Part shown: piece after piece, positions 41,271 through 52,646 of the stretch | Layout: every line of letters starts with the position of its first letter | Position numbering within the stretch: the stretch's first letter is position 1 | Assembly: GCA_900491605.1 (NCBI GenBank) | Contig: UESW01001520.1 | Span: forward strand, 1-64,000 | Direction: 5' to 3' | DNA length: 64,000 bases | Source of the DNA: Calamus simplicifolius | Lineage: Eukaryota > Streptophyta > Magnoliopsida > Arecales > Arecaceae | The notes under the pieces: model-generated | Seen by the model: the letters and a program-made list of their open reading frames with translations, nothing else | Told to the model about the DNA's origin: nothing | Databases searched by the model: none | Translations under genes and position numbers: made by a program

Positions 41271-42375
41271 TGTCACCACCCATCTCGGCATCGGCCTTGG
41301 AAACGGCCTCGGCGTCGGCCTCAGCAACGGCGTCGGCCTCGGTAACGGCCTTGCAACGGCCAGATTCGCCCAGCAACGGTCCAAACCATCCAGAAGTCGA
41401 TTTTTTAGGGGTAAATCGGTCCAGATCAAGTAAATTCGACCCTTATCTTGGGGAGAAGATTAGGGACTCCAGCCAACAGGTTTTGGATAAGATTTGGAGG
41501 GGAAAACAAACCTTATCCATAAGCAACCAATTTGGAGATATGGATAAGATCTTAAGGTAGTTTGTTGAGAATATCTTGGGGATTATCCAAGCTATCTTTG
41601 GAGCTATTTTGGATCAGATTTCAGGCGTCCTATCCAGCAGCGAAGAGTCCTTCATCAGCCGGCTAGGAGAAGATAAGATTTGGAGATGGGCGATGGCCTT
41701 TTTGGAGACGTTGCATGGGATAAAGATGAGATCAAGGGGGATCTTTGGATAAGGTTGCAGCAACCTATAAATAGAGGGGGCTGAGGTCTACGTGAAGGGA
41801 ATTAGATCAATCCATGAGAGGATTAGATGATAGAACGTGAGAGAGAGAAGATATGATTGGGAGAAGATCTTCCTACGTTCTAAGGAAGGGACACCTGAGT
41901 GGAGTTCGGGTGGGCGCCACTAAACGACCAGGAAGGTTCGTGAGGTTGGCGAGCGGCTGGATCAGCGGAGATCGCAGCGGCGCAGGTCAAAGTCAGGAGG
42001 ACTTAGGCAAGTATGGGACGTGGCCGATACGCACAGGTGGTGCGCGGATGCGAGGCATCTATAGGTCAGTTTTCATTGAGTGAGGTTGGGGCGGGCACTT
42101 TGAGAGATCTTTGTTGGGAACAGAGAGGAGTGCTTTTGTAGCCTATGGGCAACCTCATTATTTCCCAAGTTACTTAGTGGAGAGTTCTTGGTTGGAAGGC
42201 TTTGCCTCCCGTATATCTTGGTGTTTGGGTGGACTTTGTTCTTCGGGGATTTTTATTCATTATTCTGGGGTAAGGCTGGTTAGGGGAAGGGTTTCTCTAA
42301 CGCCATCACCGGTAGACGTAAGGACTTAGTGGCCATAGGGAGCGCTTGCGTGTGCCAATTGAAAGCCCGGTGACA
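41271..42375 (+). repeat. 3' LTR of the TR-GAG-like element
   Basis: Starts TGTCACCACCC after the polypurine tract and ends CCCGGTGACA; 1105 bp. It is collinear with the 5' LTR with scattered substitutions and short indels. Confidence 0.9.
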
Positions 42376-42734
42376 CGAATGCGGCATTCCGACCTTTCGA
42401 TGGATTTGATTCTTTCTCCGTTCAAGGTCGGCGACTGGCGGTTTAGCATAACGGTCTCGGTCGGATTGGACGTGTGCAGCGAGCATGGGTGGGCATAAGG
42501 CGGGCTCGGCCCAACAGTGTCAGTCCGGTTGGGCGAGCCCAGCGAGCAGGGGCCGTCATGGGCGGACGGGCCGTGGCCCTACCCAAGCCTTCTCTGAAAA
42601 AAATGCAAGGCTCAGGCTTACTTTTTCAGCTCATAGAATCGTATCAAAATATGATTTTAGAGGCTTATATAATTTTCAAACTGAACTCGAGCTTAGATGG
42701 ATCCAACCCCCTCAAAATTTCTTTATTATTCCTT

Positions 42735-42771
<37 letters not shown>

Positions 42772-44413
42772 AGAGAAAATAAGTTTTTATTTTTATAAAA
42801 TCAAGGTCAAAAGTAAGCCATTTAGCCACCACAACAATACAAGGATAACATTTGTTTTTCAAATATTTAGTATATAATTGTTTCTAATAGGCTCGGTTCA
42901 GATCGGGTTCAAATTCTCAAAGATTTTAATTATATTAGAATCAAGTCAACTATAACTGATTTGTTTTGAGTTTAGACTCGACGTGCTTCAATCCATGCTC
43001 ACCCCACTCTGTCAAGCTTGTGACAAGTAACTCATGTCACATTGTTATGAGTTTAGTAGAGGATGATTTAAAGAAAAAGTTCTTATATACCGTATGCAAT
43101 GTAGGAATGCATGCATCGCAAGCGATGATTCGTTCGTGTGCGTGTACGCGCATGTAGTATAAAAAGAACAAAATATTTTTACCATTGCACATCGTGCAAT
43201 ACGCACGTCTTGCATCGGGTATAGTGCATAAAGATATTTCCTAATTTAAAACCATTTTGCCTAACTGTATTATGCCTATTGTCACCTCTTTTGTTGTTTT
43301 AGCAAAACCTTTAATGAAACTTTTGTGTCAAATTTTCTGGAAAAAGGCCCTTTAACAGGAAATATCGCGGATGAAAGGATGGAAGAGAGTGAACAAGAGC
43401 AATAAAGAAGCTTCTAGTTCCAAAATGCAGAGTACAGTGCCCCTTAAAAAATTCTATAAATGAAACTCACCTTCCTCTTGGCCAAGCATGCATGTGGCCC
43501 TAATCATACCATTTGTCAAATTCTTAGAAATATTTTAATCTATTATATATATATATATTATCTATTCAACTCAACTCATCTAAGCCTTTTTCCAACTATA
43601 TATATATATATATATATCTAGAACAATTTTTTAGTCTTAAAACATGAAATATCTAGGCCTACATACATTCATAACCTTGTTTGAAATGAGACAAGGATGT
43701 TTTATCCCTACCCATTCATGTGATGATAATGCCCAAATGGACATTTTATCTCTACTATATACCTATCTCTAGCTACGAAAGCAATGGCTTCATTCAAGGA
43801 GAGAGAATTTTGGAGTAATCTTTCGGAATGATCGATGCTATTTTATCTTTTTTCACTTCATCTTTACTTTGATCATAACCGCTTTAACTTATGATTCATT
43901 CATCCAGTTCACTATAATTAAGGATGACAATGAAGGACATTGAATTTAATGTGGGTTGGATTTAAAAACCATAAATCCTGTTTATTACCTCGAAGTTGTT
44001 TGTGAAGCCTTAGCTCACCAGTTTTGTGAGAGCTACAGCCTAAAGGAGAGGAGAAACCTTGATGAAAGCTTTTTTTTTCAAAAAAAAAGCCTATATAAAA
44101 AAAAGTAAAGAGAGAAAATCAAATAGATTCGCCAATTCACATACATCATGGGCTCTCACAATCACGAGCCCGCTTTGCCTCATCCAACAGATGTCTACCC
44201 AAGAATAATCGATTAAGACTAGGTCTAGATTTTCACTTTGCCATAGCCTTAAAAAAACCTTAGCTCTAGCACGCAGTCTCATCATCGTGTTCTCGGGAGT
44301 TCTGATTCAAGTTCCAATTACTATTTTTTAATCCAGAAGCCAAAATTGATGCTTAGCAGTTGGTAGGATGACGACTTGAGGAGCAGAGAATAAAGCAGAG
44401 AGGATGAGGAGTG
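42376..44413. other. AT-rich intergenic stretch with microsatellites
   Basis: No gene is recognised. Contents: a GC-rich patch near 42480-42590 (GGGCTCGGCCCAA), an (AT)n microsatellite at 42739-42768, further short (TA)n runs near 43540 and 43595, and a small A/T hairpin near 44070-44090. Short open frames lack support. Confidence 0.5.
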
Positions 44414-45040
44414 TGATGGGAAAGAATACGTATACGAGCAAATACTAGCAGACTGTAATACACAGCGAAATAATAAATAAAATACGCAAATCACACAATC
44501 ACAGAAACACCAAGATTTACGAAAATCCCTTCAAGATAAAGGGAAAAAAAACACGGGCAAGCCAGAAAAGAAGATCTACTATAGAATAATAAATATCCAT
44601 GTCTCAAAGTCCCTTGCCTGGACTTGAGAAACAATCACAAGAGAATAATAGGGATATAAGGATTACGTCACTGAAAAATACAGTCTCCTGAGTTATCTTC
44701 TTATTTTCTTCCCTTCTTTTCTTTTTCTCTTCTTTTTCTTCTTCACCCGCCTTCACGTTAACCGAAGCCTTCTCTCCATGCTCATGGCTCACAAATCACA
44801 GAAGAGTCCTCAAGAAATCCCATGAATCCTCCAATGCCTCATTCTTCTGGCCGTTTCCTTCTACACAAAACTGGTGGATGCTATGGAAAGAAAAAAAATG
44901 AAAAGACGATTGCTCACCACCTTTCCTTCTTCTTCCTGGCGGCTGCTCCCTTTAAAGAGAGAAAAAAGATCCTGGCAGAAAAAGAAGTGGCGCTCCCTTT
45001 TGCCCTAATGGGCTAAACAAATTGGGCCATGGGCCCAACA
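44414..45040 (-). repeat. 3' LTR (element orientation) of the Tork-type copia element
   Basis: Plus-strand sequence TGATGGGAAAG...GGGCCCAACA, 627 bp. The partner is at 51381-52004; a few percent of positions differ by eye. Reading frames within (44604-44792, 44822-45016) are fortuitous. Confidence 0.9.
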
Positions 45041-45053
45041 ACCTCCCCCTTCA
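45041..45053 (-). promoter_or_regulatory. Polypurine tract of the Tork-type element
   Basis: The minus strand reads CTGAAGGGGGAGGT directly before the LTR, where plus-strand synthesis is primed. Confidence 0.75.
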
Positions 45054-45490
45054 GCCCATAAGGGAGGCTGTCTCATGCTTTCTTAGTGTGAAATCATATT
45101 GACCAACTGTCGGCATATCTCTTGCCTTTCTTTTGACAAGGTCTTTGTCAACATGTCTGCCCCATTTTCATCTATATGAATTTTCTAAAACTGCAACTGC
45201 TTCTCTTCAAATACATTTCGAATCCAGTGGTATCTGACATCTATATGCTTTGACTTGGAATGAAAAGTTGGGTTCTTGCACAAGTGGATGGCGCTCTGGC
45301 TGTCACAATGTACCACATAATTTTTTTTTTTAGACCAATTCATGTAAGAATTCTTTCATCCACAGCATCTCCTTATAGACCTCGATAGCAGCAATATATT
45401 CTGCCTCTGCGGTAGAGAGCTACACACCTTTGCAATCTGGATTGCCATGACATAGCTCCCCCTGCAAAAGTAAGTATGAAACCTGATGTG
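45054..45490 (-). pseudogene. pol: RNase H C-terminal part of the copia pol
   Basis: The minus strand shows GFILTFAGGAMSWQSRLQ and CVALST, the start of the canonical catalytic STAEAEY block, then ENGADMLTKTL near the end, the usual copia pol tail. The domain is split: its N-terminal residues (DIDTRKS) lie at about 47782-47800, beyond the solo LTR. Additional shifts occur near 45340. Confidence 0.8.
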
Positions 45491-47776
45491 TGAAAGAGTA
45501 GTGCCCTAAAAGCCAATCATGTAAGGGCATTTTTGTAATTTTTTTCAACTCATGTATGATATTTTATCAATTAAAAGGCATTTTTTTTGATTCATCATAT
45601 GCTGTGTCTTATATTTATTAAGATTATGATGAACCCCATAAGGTTAGGGCAATGGAATTAGGGTTATGATGAAGTTCATAATGATGGGACCTAAGTTCCT
45701 AAAAACTCTAATCTAAAATATTCCAGTTGAAGGATCATCGAGCCGGGGATCGATGATACCGGTAAGACTGGCACATTCTATGTATGCTCAATAAAGAGGG
45801 TGGTTGGTCTTATAGCCATTTGTGTAGAGACACTAATACAAGGATGTGGGTGCTCATTAGGGTATGAGTTCACTGAATTGATCCACATTGAGAACATCTT
45901 ATGGAGATCTTACTTACTTGTCAAAAGATAGTTCTCTTAGTGGGAGTTGTGCAAGTGATCCTTAGACCTGAGATTACCATAGAATCTTATGCACATGAAT
46001 CTATGTTTTAGTTCATACTCATTCATGGCTAAGTCATGTACGGAATGTTCATGGATATAAAGGGTTGTGTATGAAGGTTATGAGTAGGTCAACAAGGAAT
46101 CGATCATTCCTAGTAAGAGGAAAAGTAATCCCATGTAATCTCATCATATGATGACTCAAGAAGTCTTTGATCAAAGCAAAATAAAATTAGAATAGGTTTC
46201 TAATTTTTCATTTGTCAAGTCTTTATTATTGATTTGAGATTCAAATGAATAAAATGTTAGGGTTTGACATTTTTCCATACCCATCACTTATTCGGGATAA
46301 AGAAAGATCGAAGGATTGAATTGCATAGTAACTTGCCACTGAAGGGTATTTTGGTAATTCCATCAAATTCTTTATTTTCTAGGTAGACATGATACATTGC
46401 TAGATATCAATCTTATCTTGTAGGTTTTCATGAATTAAATTTATTTAATTCATGAGTCAATTTGAAAGATGGTTCAAATTGGCAACTAGGGTTAGCACGA
46501 TTTGATCTAATTCGATTAGTCAGTTTCTAATCGAACTAAATCGACTTAAACCTAAACCTACTGCTGGCTAGATGAGGAACCCAATGGGTCACACACATAA
46601 GGAAATTGGTCAAAGAATCATTTTAATAAGATTAATTAATTTAATTTGTTAGCCAATCAGCATACTAGCACATGTGGCTAACTATCGCTCCAATTTGGGT
46701 CGAAATTGATTTGAACCGGCTTAATTAATTGATCCAAATTAATTTTAGAATTAATTTAGGATAACCTCTGACCTGATCAACCATTTATTGGATTGGATAA
46801 GGTTGAATTAATAGAGTCCAAGAAATATAGGACTCTCGGAAGGGAAACTATGCACATGCAGAATTTTCAAGAGGCGCCTAAGAGTCCTTCTGATTTAAGG
46901 TACTAGGAGGCGCATCTTTTTGGTATTTATAGGTCCATTGAACGTGGAGAACCTTATCTAGATGTTATTGTATTGGATAAGGTTGAATTAATAGAGTCCA
47001 AGAGACATGGGACTCTCGAAAGAAAAACTGTGCGCGTGCAGAATTTTCAAGAGACGTCTAAAAGTCCTTCTGATTTAAGGCACTAGAAGGCGCATCTTTT
47101 GGGGATTTAAGAGTCCATATAAACATGGAGAACCTTATCTGATTTAAGATGCCAAAAGCGTAGGGAGAAAGGTGCAGAAAATTATAACGATGTGTCCCTT
47201 GATTCAAATTGAAATGAATTTAAAAATTTTATATCCTTTCAGAAGGACGTGGAACGGGTTGTATCCCTTCATTTGACGTCTCACCATTCACTATTTAAAG
47301 GGGGTGGCATATATGGGATCGTATCGGATAATTTTTAGCAATCCTTGTTAAGACAAGAGTCTTCTCTTTCCCTCTTCCCTTCCTACAAGCCTTAGTCAAT
47401 TTAGGACAACTCTTTTCTTAGCATACAAGTTTTATTAGGCTTAAGAAAAGTGTAAAAGGGTCCTAAGAGCCAAGCCAAGAAGTCAAGAAGCCAAAAAGAG
47501 GTTTAAGTCAAGTTCATGAGCATATCTTTGATCCAATTCTCGTGTGGATCACCATTGGAGGGCGAACACTTGGGCGCCTTGTGGAAAAGATTGGATAACC
47601 GGCTTCCTTCTTTCTTCACCAAGTATTAAGGTATGTTCCTCTACATATATGTTACATTTTATGACTAATTAATTGTTATAATCAAGGGGTCTTGGGTCTA
47701 AGGTTTCGGTTGATTAGGGTTTCAAGGTTAAAATTTTTTGAAATCCAGCCTTCCGCTGCATGACCGAAACCCAACA
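45491..47776 (+). repeat. Solo LTR inserted in the copia RNase H
   Basis: It starts TGAAAGAGTAGTGCC and ends GAAACCCAACA, with TG/CA ends. It is flanked by ATGTG (45486-45490) and ATATG (47777-47781); removing it plus one flank restores the RNase H frame (K-S-T-S-G). The single difference is a mutation in the right copy. Length 2286 bp. A plausible TATA-like TATTTAAAG at 47292-47300 suggests plus orientation. It contains a 180-bp tandem duplication. No coding sequence or internal LTR pair was found, so recombination between two LTRs of a former full element is inferred. Confidence 0.8.
46792..47150. repeat. 180-bp tandem duplication within the solo LTR
   Basis: Copies at 46792-46971 and 46972-47150 share ATTGGATAAGGTTGAATTAA, CAGAATTTTCAAGAG and GGCGCATCTTTT, with roughly 10% differences by eye. 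The duplication therefore precedes the last period of decay. Confidence 0.85.
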
Positions 47777-47781
47777 ATATG

Positions 47782-48849
47782 GACTTTCTTGTATCAATAT
47801 CTTTTGCCATATCTGCATTTGTGTAGCCAATCAGCATAGGTGGACCACCTCCAAAGCTTAAACAAACTTTGAGCTTCCTCTGAGATATCTAAAAATCCAC
47901 TTCACTGCTGCCCAATGCTCTTTCCCTGGATTTGCAAGAAATCTGCTAGCAACACCCACTGCATATGCGATGTCTGGCCTCGTATATACCATCGCGTACA
48001 TCAAACTTCCGACTGCTAAAGCATAAGGAACCTTCTTCATTTTCTCCTTCTCCTCATCACTTGAAGGACTCTGCTCTGAGCATAACCTGAAGTGACCTGC
48101 AAGAGGAGAACTAACTGGCTTTGCATTGCTCATACTGAACCTATCCAATACCTTCTCAATGTACTTTTCCTGTGACAACCATATTTTTTGGTTCTTCTAT
48201 CACGAAAATCTGCATGCCCAGTATTTGCTTTGCTGGTCCCATATCCTTCATTGCAAATGACTGGCTCAGCTCCTTCTTCAACTATCAATCATAGACATAT
48301 CTTTTCCAAGGATAAGCATGTCATCAACATAAAGTAGGAGTATGACAAAATCATCACTAAACCATTTGATATACACACAATGATCTGAAGCCATTCTTTT
48401 GTAACCATTTTTAGCCATAAATGAATCAATTTCTTATACCACTGCCTTGGAGCTTGTTTTAGCCCATACAAGCTTTTTTTCAATATGCAGACAAGATTTT
48501 CTTTACCTTTGACTTTGAAGCCTTCTGGTTGCTCCATATAGATTTCCTCCTCCAAATCACCATGAAGAAAAGCTGTCTTCACATCTAACTGCTCAACCTC
48601 CAGGTCTAGACTAGCAGCAATACCTAAAGCAACACGAATTGAAGACATTTTAACAATAGGAGAAAAAATCTCTTCAAAGTCAATACCTTTCTTTTGACCA
48701 AAGCCTTTCACAACCAATCTGGCCTTGTACTTTGGTTGAGAACACTGATGTTGAGTCTTTAATCTGAAAACCCACTTGTTCTTTAAAGCCTTCCTTCCTT
48801 TTGGTAGTTCCACTAAATCATATGTGTGGTTCTTCTGTAAGGCATCCAT
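47782..48849 (-). pseudogene. pol: Copia reverse transcriptase (broken)
   Basis: From 48849: MDALQKNHTYDLVELPKGRK, WVFRLKTQHQCSQPKYKARL, ARLVVKGFGQKKGIDFEEIF, VEQLDVKTAFLHGDLEEEIY and VCILKKSLYGLKQAPRQWYK, the standard copia RT blocks. A shift near 48420 moves the catalytic YVDD region (LLLYVDDMLILGKDMS) to another frame. From 48178 the connection region reads YIEKVLDRFSMSNAKPVSSP and YTRPDIAYAVGVASRFLANP. It synthesised cDNA from the element RNA in a functional parent copy. Confidence 0.9.
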
Positions 48850-48995
48850 TTCTTCCTACATACCTACTAACCACTCCTTTTTCTGCTCACTTTCAACTGC
48901 CTCCTGGTAACATTCTGGTTCACCTGCGTCAGTAAGCATTATATATTCATGTGTAGAATACCTTTTGGAAGGTTGGCGATGTCTGGTAGATCTTC

Positions 48996-50343
48996 TCAGC
49001 TGAGGCTTGTAGAAGGTTGCTCCTGATCTCCTTCCTGCTCAACATGTCCTACAGATGAGTTAACATCTGCTCCTGCACTATTTTCTTGCACATCTCCTCC
49101 ATCACCCTGACATACTGAAGGAGTAACTGGGTTACAGTCTGCCAATCCTCTTGCAGAAGACTTGACTGGCACCTCCTTCTTAAAGTCTTGAAGGGTTTGA
49201 TCTTCAAAAAATACCACATCTCTTCTTTGAACACCTTCTGCTTTTCTGGATCCCAAAGTTTATAACCAAACTCATCATGTGAGTAACCAAGTAAAGCACA
49301 TTCTTTTGTCTTACCATCTAGCTTGGACCTCTCAATGTCTGGAATATGTGCAAATGCACGGCAACCAAACACTCTCAAGTGCTTGTAAGAGACATCTTTC
49401 CTGACCATACATGCTCTGCAACATCACCATCTAGAGCTGTACATGGTGACAAATTTATTACATCAACTACTGTCTTCAATGCCTCATCCCAAAATCTTTT
49501 AGGTAACTTGGACTGTGAAAGCATACATCTGATCTTTTTCATGATGGTACGGTTCATCCTCTCTGCAATTGCATTATGCTGAAGAGTACCAGGAACTATC
49601 ATCTCATGCTGAATGCCATGTGACCTACAATAATCATCAAATAATCCTGTGTACTCACCACCATTATCTGACCTTATGCATTTTAATTTCTTTAATGTCT
49701 CTCTTTCAACTCTGGCATGAAACTCTTTGAAGACATTAATAACATGATCTTTGGTCTTCAAACTATAGACCCAAACTTTTCTGAAAAAATCATCTATAAA
49801 AGTGACAAAATAAAGTACACCACTGATACCTGGAACATTAACTGATCCATCAGGAGTTTTTGTCCTTAGAGGACCACAAACATCTGTATAGACACAATCC
49901 AAAACATGCATTTTTCTAGACAAAGCAAGACTAGCAAAAGAAACTCTATGTTGCTTGCCAACCAAACAATCAACACATGGGTTCAGATGTACACCTTTGA
50001 AGTCTGGTAGAACTTCTCTTTTGGAAAGAACTTGCAACCCTTTCTCACTCATGTGTCCCAGTCGTTTATGCCACAACTCCATGCTGAAGTCTTTCTTTAT
50101 AGCATTTAACTGTTTACCATAAGCTTTAGCCTGCAACCTGTATAAAGTGTGACATTTCTTCCCACTGGCTACAACAAGTGAACCTTTACTGAGCTTCCAT
50201 TGCCCTTTATGAAATCTGCTATCAAAGTCTTCATCATCAAGTCTTCCAACTGAGATTAAATTTAGCCTCAAGTCAGCCACATGCCTTACATCCTTGAGTA
50301 CCAACTTACAGCCAAGATTGGTCTTCATGTGGATGTCACCCAT
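48996..50343 (-). pseudogene. pol: Copia integrase (broken)
   Basis: The GAG-pre-integrase/HHCC part reads ELWHKRLGHMSEKGLQVLSK and HLNPCVDCLVGKQHRVSFAS. The catalytic core has VYTDVCGPLRTKTPDGS (D), IRSDNGGEYTGLFDDYC (D) and LQHNAIAERMNRTIMKKIRC (E). The C-terminal part (from about 49408) includes KHLRVFGCRAFAHIPDIERS and LLGYSHDEFGYKLWDPEKQK. Frame breaks lie near 49400 and 49200. The catalytic triad is intact in sequence. Confidence 0.9.
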
Positions 50344-50357
50344 GCCAATGATGTTTG

Positions 50358-50760
50358 CTATGCCTTGATTTCCATCTTGACAACACCAAAATTTCCAGTC
50401 TTATATGTAGAAAAAAACTCCCTCCGTGGTGTAGCATGATAAGAAGCACCTGTGTCAATCACCCACTCATGATTCTGACACTCACATGAGAAGATACCAT
50501 CAGAAGTAGACAAAATCAAATAATCATCACTCTGCACAGTAGCTGTGATATTCTCCTTTGACTCTGTATCCTCCACTTCTTTTCCTTTTTCTTACTCTTC
50601 TTAGGCTTCTTACACTGATTCTTGTAGTGCCCTTTCTCACCACAGTTGTAGCAAGTAATATCTTTTCTTAACCTTGATTTGCTTCTACCCTTGTATGAAT
50701 TGTCTCTATTTCTAGACTTTGACCGTCCTCTATTCTCTGAGACAAGTGCCTGTGAATCAA
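50358..50760 (-). pseudogene. pol: Copia zinc knuckle and protease
   Basis: The nucleocapsid knuckle CYNCGEKGHYKNQC (CX2CX4HX4C, near 50660) is followed by a lysine-rich linker and the aspartic protease active site WVIDTGASYHATPRREFF (near 50440). A stop codon separates this stretch from gag at 50760, and another follows the protease at 50358, where frame shifts lead to integrase. Confidence 0.85.
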
Positions 50761-50761
50761 T

Positions 50762-51358
50762 CTAAGAAGTTGCTGAATTCTTCCTCCTCAACTCCTCATT
50801 CAACAAACTGCCTGTTACTTGACTCATGGTGACAACACCGTCTGGTGCAGAATTACTAAGGAAAACTACTAGTGTCTCCCAACTTTCTGGCAATGAACTG
50901 AGAAGTAACAATGCATGCAACTCATCATCAAGAGACATTTTCATAGAGGATAACTGGTTATGAATACTCTGCATTTCATTCAAATGCTCAGCAATAGAAG
51001 CACCCTCTTTATATTTCAAATTCACTAGTTTTCTGATCAAGAAAGCCTTGTTGCCAGCTGTTTTCCTCTCATAGAGACTTTCTAACTTTTTCCAAAGAGA
51101 GTTTGCAAAAGTCTCAGTGGAAACATGGTGAAAGACACTATCATCCAACCATTGCCGAATAAAACCGACTGCTTTCCGATCTAACATGATCCAAGCATCA
51201 TCTGTCATTGTAACGGGCTTTGCTTTGACCCCTTCCAAAGGTCCATATAGATCCTTGCAATACAAGAGATCTTCCATCCTCGGTTTCCATATCATCCAAT
51301 TGTTTCCGTTCAGACTGATCATGCATGAAACATTACCGGCCTCCATGCTCGCACACAA
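50762..51358 (-). CDS. gag: Copia gag (UBN2-type), open 198 codons
   Basis: An open minus-strand frame from 51358 to 50762. Key blocks: SLNGNNWMIWKPRMEDLLYC, MLDRKAVGFIRQWLDDSVFH, LWKKLESLYERKTAGNKAFL, LKYKEGASIAEHLNEMQSIH and LLLLSSLPESWETLVVFLSN. This is the capsid-forming gag of Tnt1/Tork-like elements. The start could be M1 or the internal MEAGNVSCMI; both lie just after the primer site. It ends at TAG before the zinc knuckle, probably a mutation of a longer gag-pol frame, so the knuckle would not be made as part of this product. Confidence 0.85.
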   Translation of the reverse strand: MCASMEAGNVSCMISLNGNNWMIWKPRMEDLLYCKDLYGPLEGVKAKPVTMTDDAWIMLDRKAVGFIRQWLDDSVFHHVSTETFANSLWKKLESLYERKTAGNKAFLIRKLVNLKYKEGASIAEHLNEMQSIHNQLSSMKMSLDDELHALLLLSSLPESWETLVVFLSNSAPDGVVTMSQVTGSLLNEELRRKNSATS

Positions 51359-51365
51359 AAATCAC

Positions 51366-51380
51366 AGGCTCTGATACAGT
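51366..51380 (-). promoter_or_regulatory. Primer-binding site of the Tork-type element
   Basis: The minus strand reads ACTGTATCAGAGCCT right after the LTR, a slightly altered initiator-methionine-tRNA complement. Confidence 0.7.
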
Positions 51381-52004
51381 TGATGGGAAAGAATACGTAT
51401 ACAAGCAAATACTAGCAGACCGTAATACGCAGCGGAATAATAAATAAAATGCAAACCACACAATCACAGAAACACCAAGATTTACATGAAAAATCCCTCC
51501 AAGATAAAGGAAAAAAACCAGGACAAGCCAGAAAAGAAGATCTACTATAGAATAATAAATATCCATGTCTCAAAGTCCCTTGCCTGGACTTGAGAAACAA
51601 TCACAAGAGAATAATAGGGATATAAGGATTACGCCATCGAAAAATACGGTCTCCTGAGTTATCTTCTTATTTTCTTCCCTTCTCTTCTTCTTCTCTTCTT
51701 TTTCTTCTTCACCTGCCTTCACGTTAACCAAAGCCTTCTCTCATGCTCACGGCTCATGAAGTCACAGAAGAGCCCTCAAGAAATCCCATGGATCCTCCAA
51801 TGCCTCGTTCTTCTGGCCGTTTCCTTCTACACAAAACTGGTGGATGCTACGGAAAGAAAAAAATGAAAAGACGGTTGCTCACCACCTTTCCTTCTTCTTC
51901 CTGGCAGTTGCTCCCTTTAAAGAGAGAAAAAGATCCTGGCAGAAAAAGGAGTGGCGCTCCCTTTTGCCCTAATGGGCTAAACAAATTGGACCATGGGCCC
52001 AACA
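51381..52004 (-). repeat. 5' LTR (element orientation) of the Tork-type copia element
   Basis: 624 bp, TGATGGGAAAG...GGGCCCAACA on the plus strand, collinear with 44414-45040. The outer flank is GAGCG. Confidence 0.9.
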
Positions 52005-52160
52005 GAGCGAACGGGTAGATAGCAAGAATGGGAGCAAATAGGTAGATGACCAGAACTAGGGACCAAAGATTAGATGAGAGTGACCAAGCAACCGATCCAT
52101 AGTAACGTTTAAGTCCTCGAAAGCTCCGCTCTATCCATCTATTTGATAGGCAAAGACCGC

Positions 52161-52646
52161 CGTAATATCTCAATAATAATGGCATATCAAATAAAAAATT
52201 ATATATTATGCGCCTATAACTCAATTTTACTTTCTACTAATTAATTTTTACTTGAGTTTTTAAACCATATATTTCGGCCCACTAGAAATTAATTAAATCA
52301 TTCGATGAGTTTGAAGCATTGCAAATGATGCAAATGGTATTAAAGCCGACTTAAATATGCAAAAGTTGTGATGGTAGAATGGCCGGCACCAACGATTGAA
52401 CTTAAAGATAAATTATGGCTAGCAACTTCAGCAACTTAGCTCAAGAATAGATTTTGATTAGCTTGTGATGTGCGACATCCTCGTCTCATTATAAGGGGGA
52501 TATTGTGATACCTCAACAATAATCCTATCGGATGAGAAAGAAATGTGTTGTGTATTTATAACTCAAATTCTTTCGCTCAAGTTTTTGGGCAATATGATTT
52601 TGGCCTGCTAGAAGATTGGACCAATAGGTAAGGTTAAGGCGTTACA
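52161..52646 (+). mobile_element. TRIM relic (about 0.5 kb)
   Basis: Two diverged short LTRs: about 52161-52323 (GTAATATCTCAATAATAAT...) and 52504-52646 (TGTGATACCTCAACAATAAT...GGCGTTACA). After the first comes ATGGTATTAAAGCC (52334-52347), a decayed methionine-tRNA primer site. Before the second comes TATAAGGGGGAT (52491-52502), a polypurine tract. The internal region is about 180 bp and non-coding. No clear target duplication remains. Confidence 0.6.

Larger units (their letters stand above)
38279..42375 (+). mobile_element. Non-autonomous gag-protease LTR retrotransposon (TR-GAG-like)
   Basis: Two similar LTRs (38279-39390 and 41271-42375) with TGTCACC/GGTGACA ends flank only 1.9 kb of internal DNA. 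In order: primer site, a gag with zinc knuckle, a protease-like domain, and a polypurine tract. No reverse transcriptase, RNase H or integrase is present. The gag-only design fits the TR-GAG class, which depends on enzymes from other elements. Flanking 5-mers CCAAA and CGAAT do not match, so either recombination between copies or an edge problem near the assembly ambiguity is likely. Length is 4097 bp. Confidence 0.8.
44414..52004 (-). mobile_element. Tork-type Ty1/copia retrotransposon, minus strand, with nested solo LTR
   Basis: Two LTRs (44414-45040 and 51381-52004) are flanked by GAGTG and GAGCG, a target duplication with one mismatch. Reading the minus strand: LTR, primer site, gag, zinc knuckle, protease, integrase, reverse transcriptase, RNase H, polypurine tract, LTR; integrase before RT is the copia order. 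A 2286-bp solo LTR interrupts the RNase H region. Without it the element is about 5.3 kb, normal for the family. Several frame breaks make it inactive. Confidence 0.9.
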
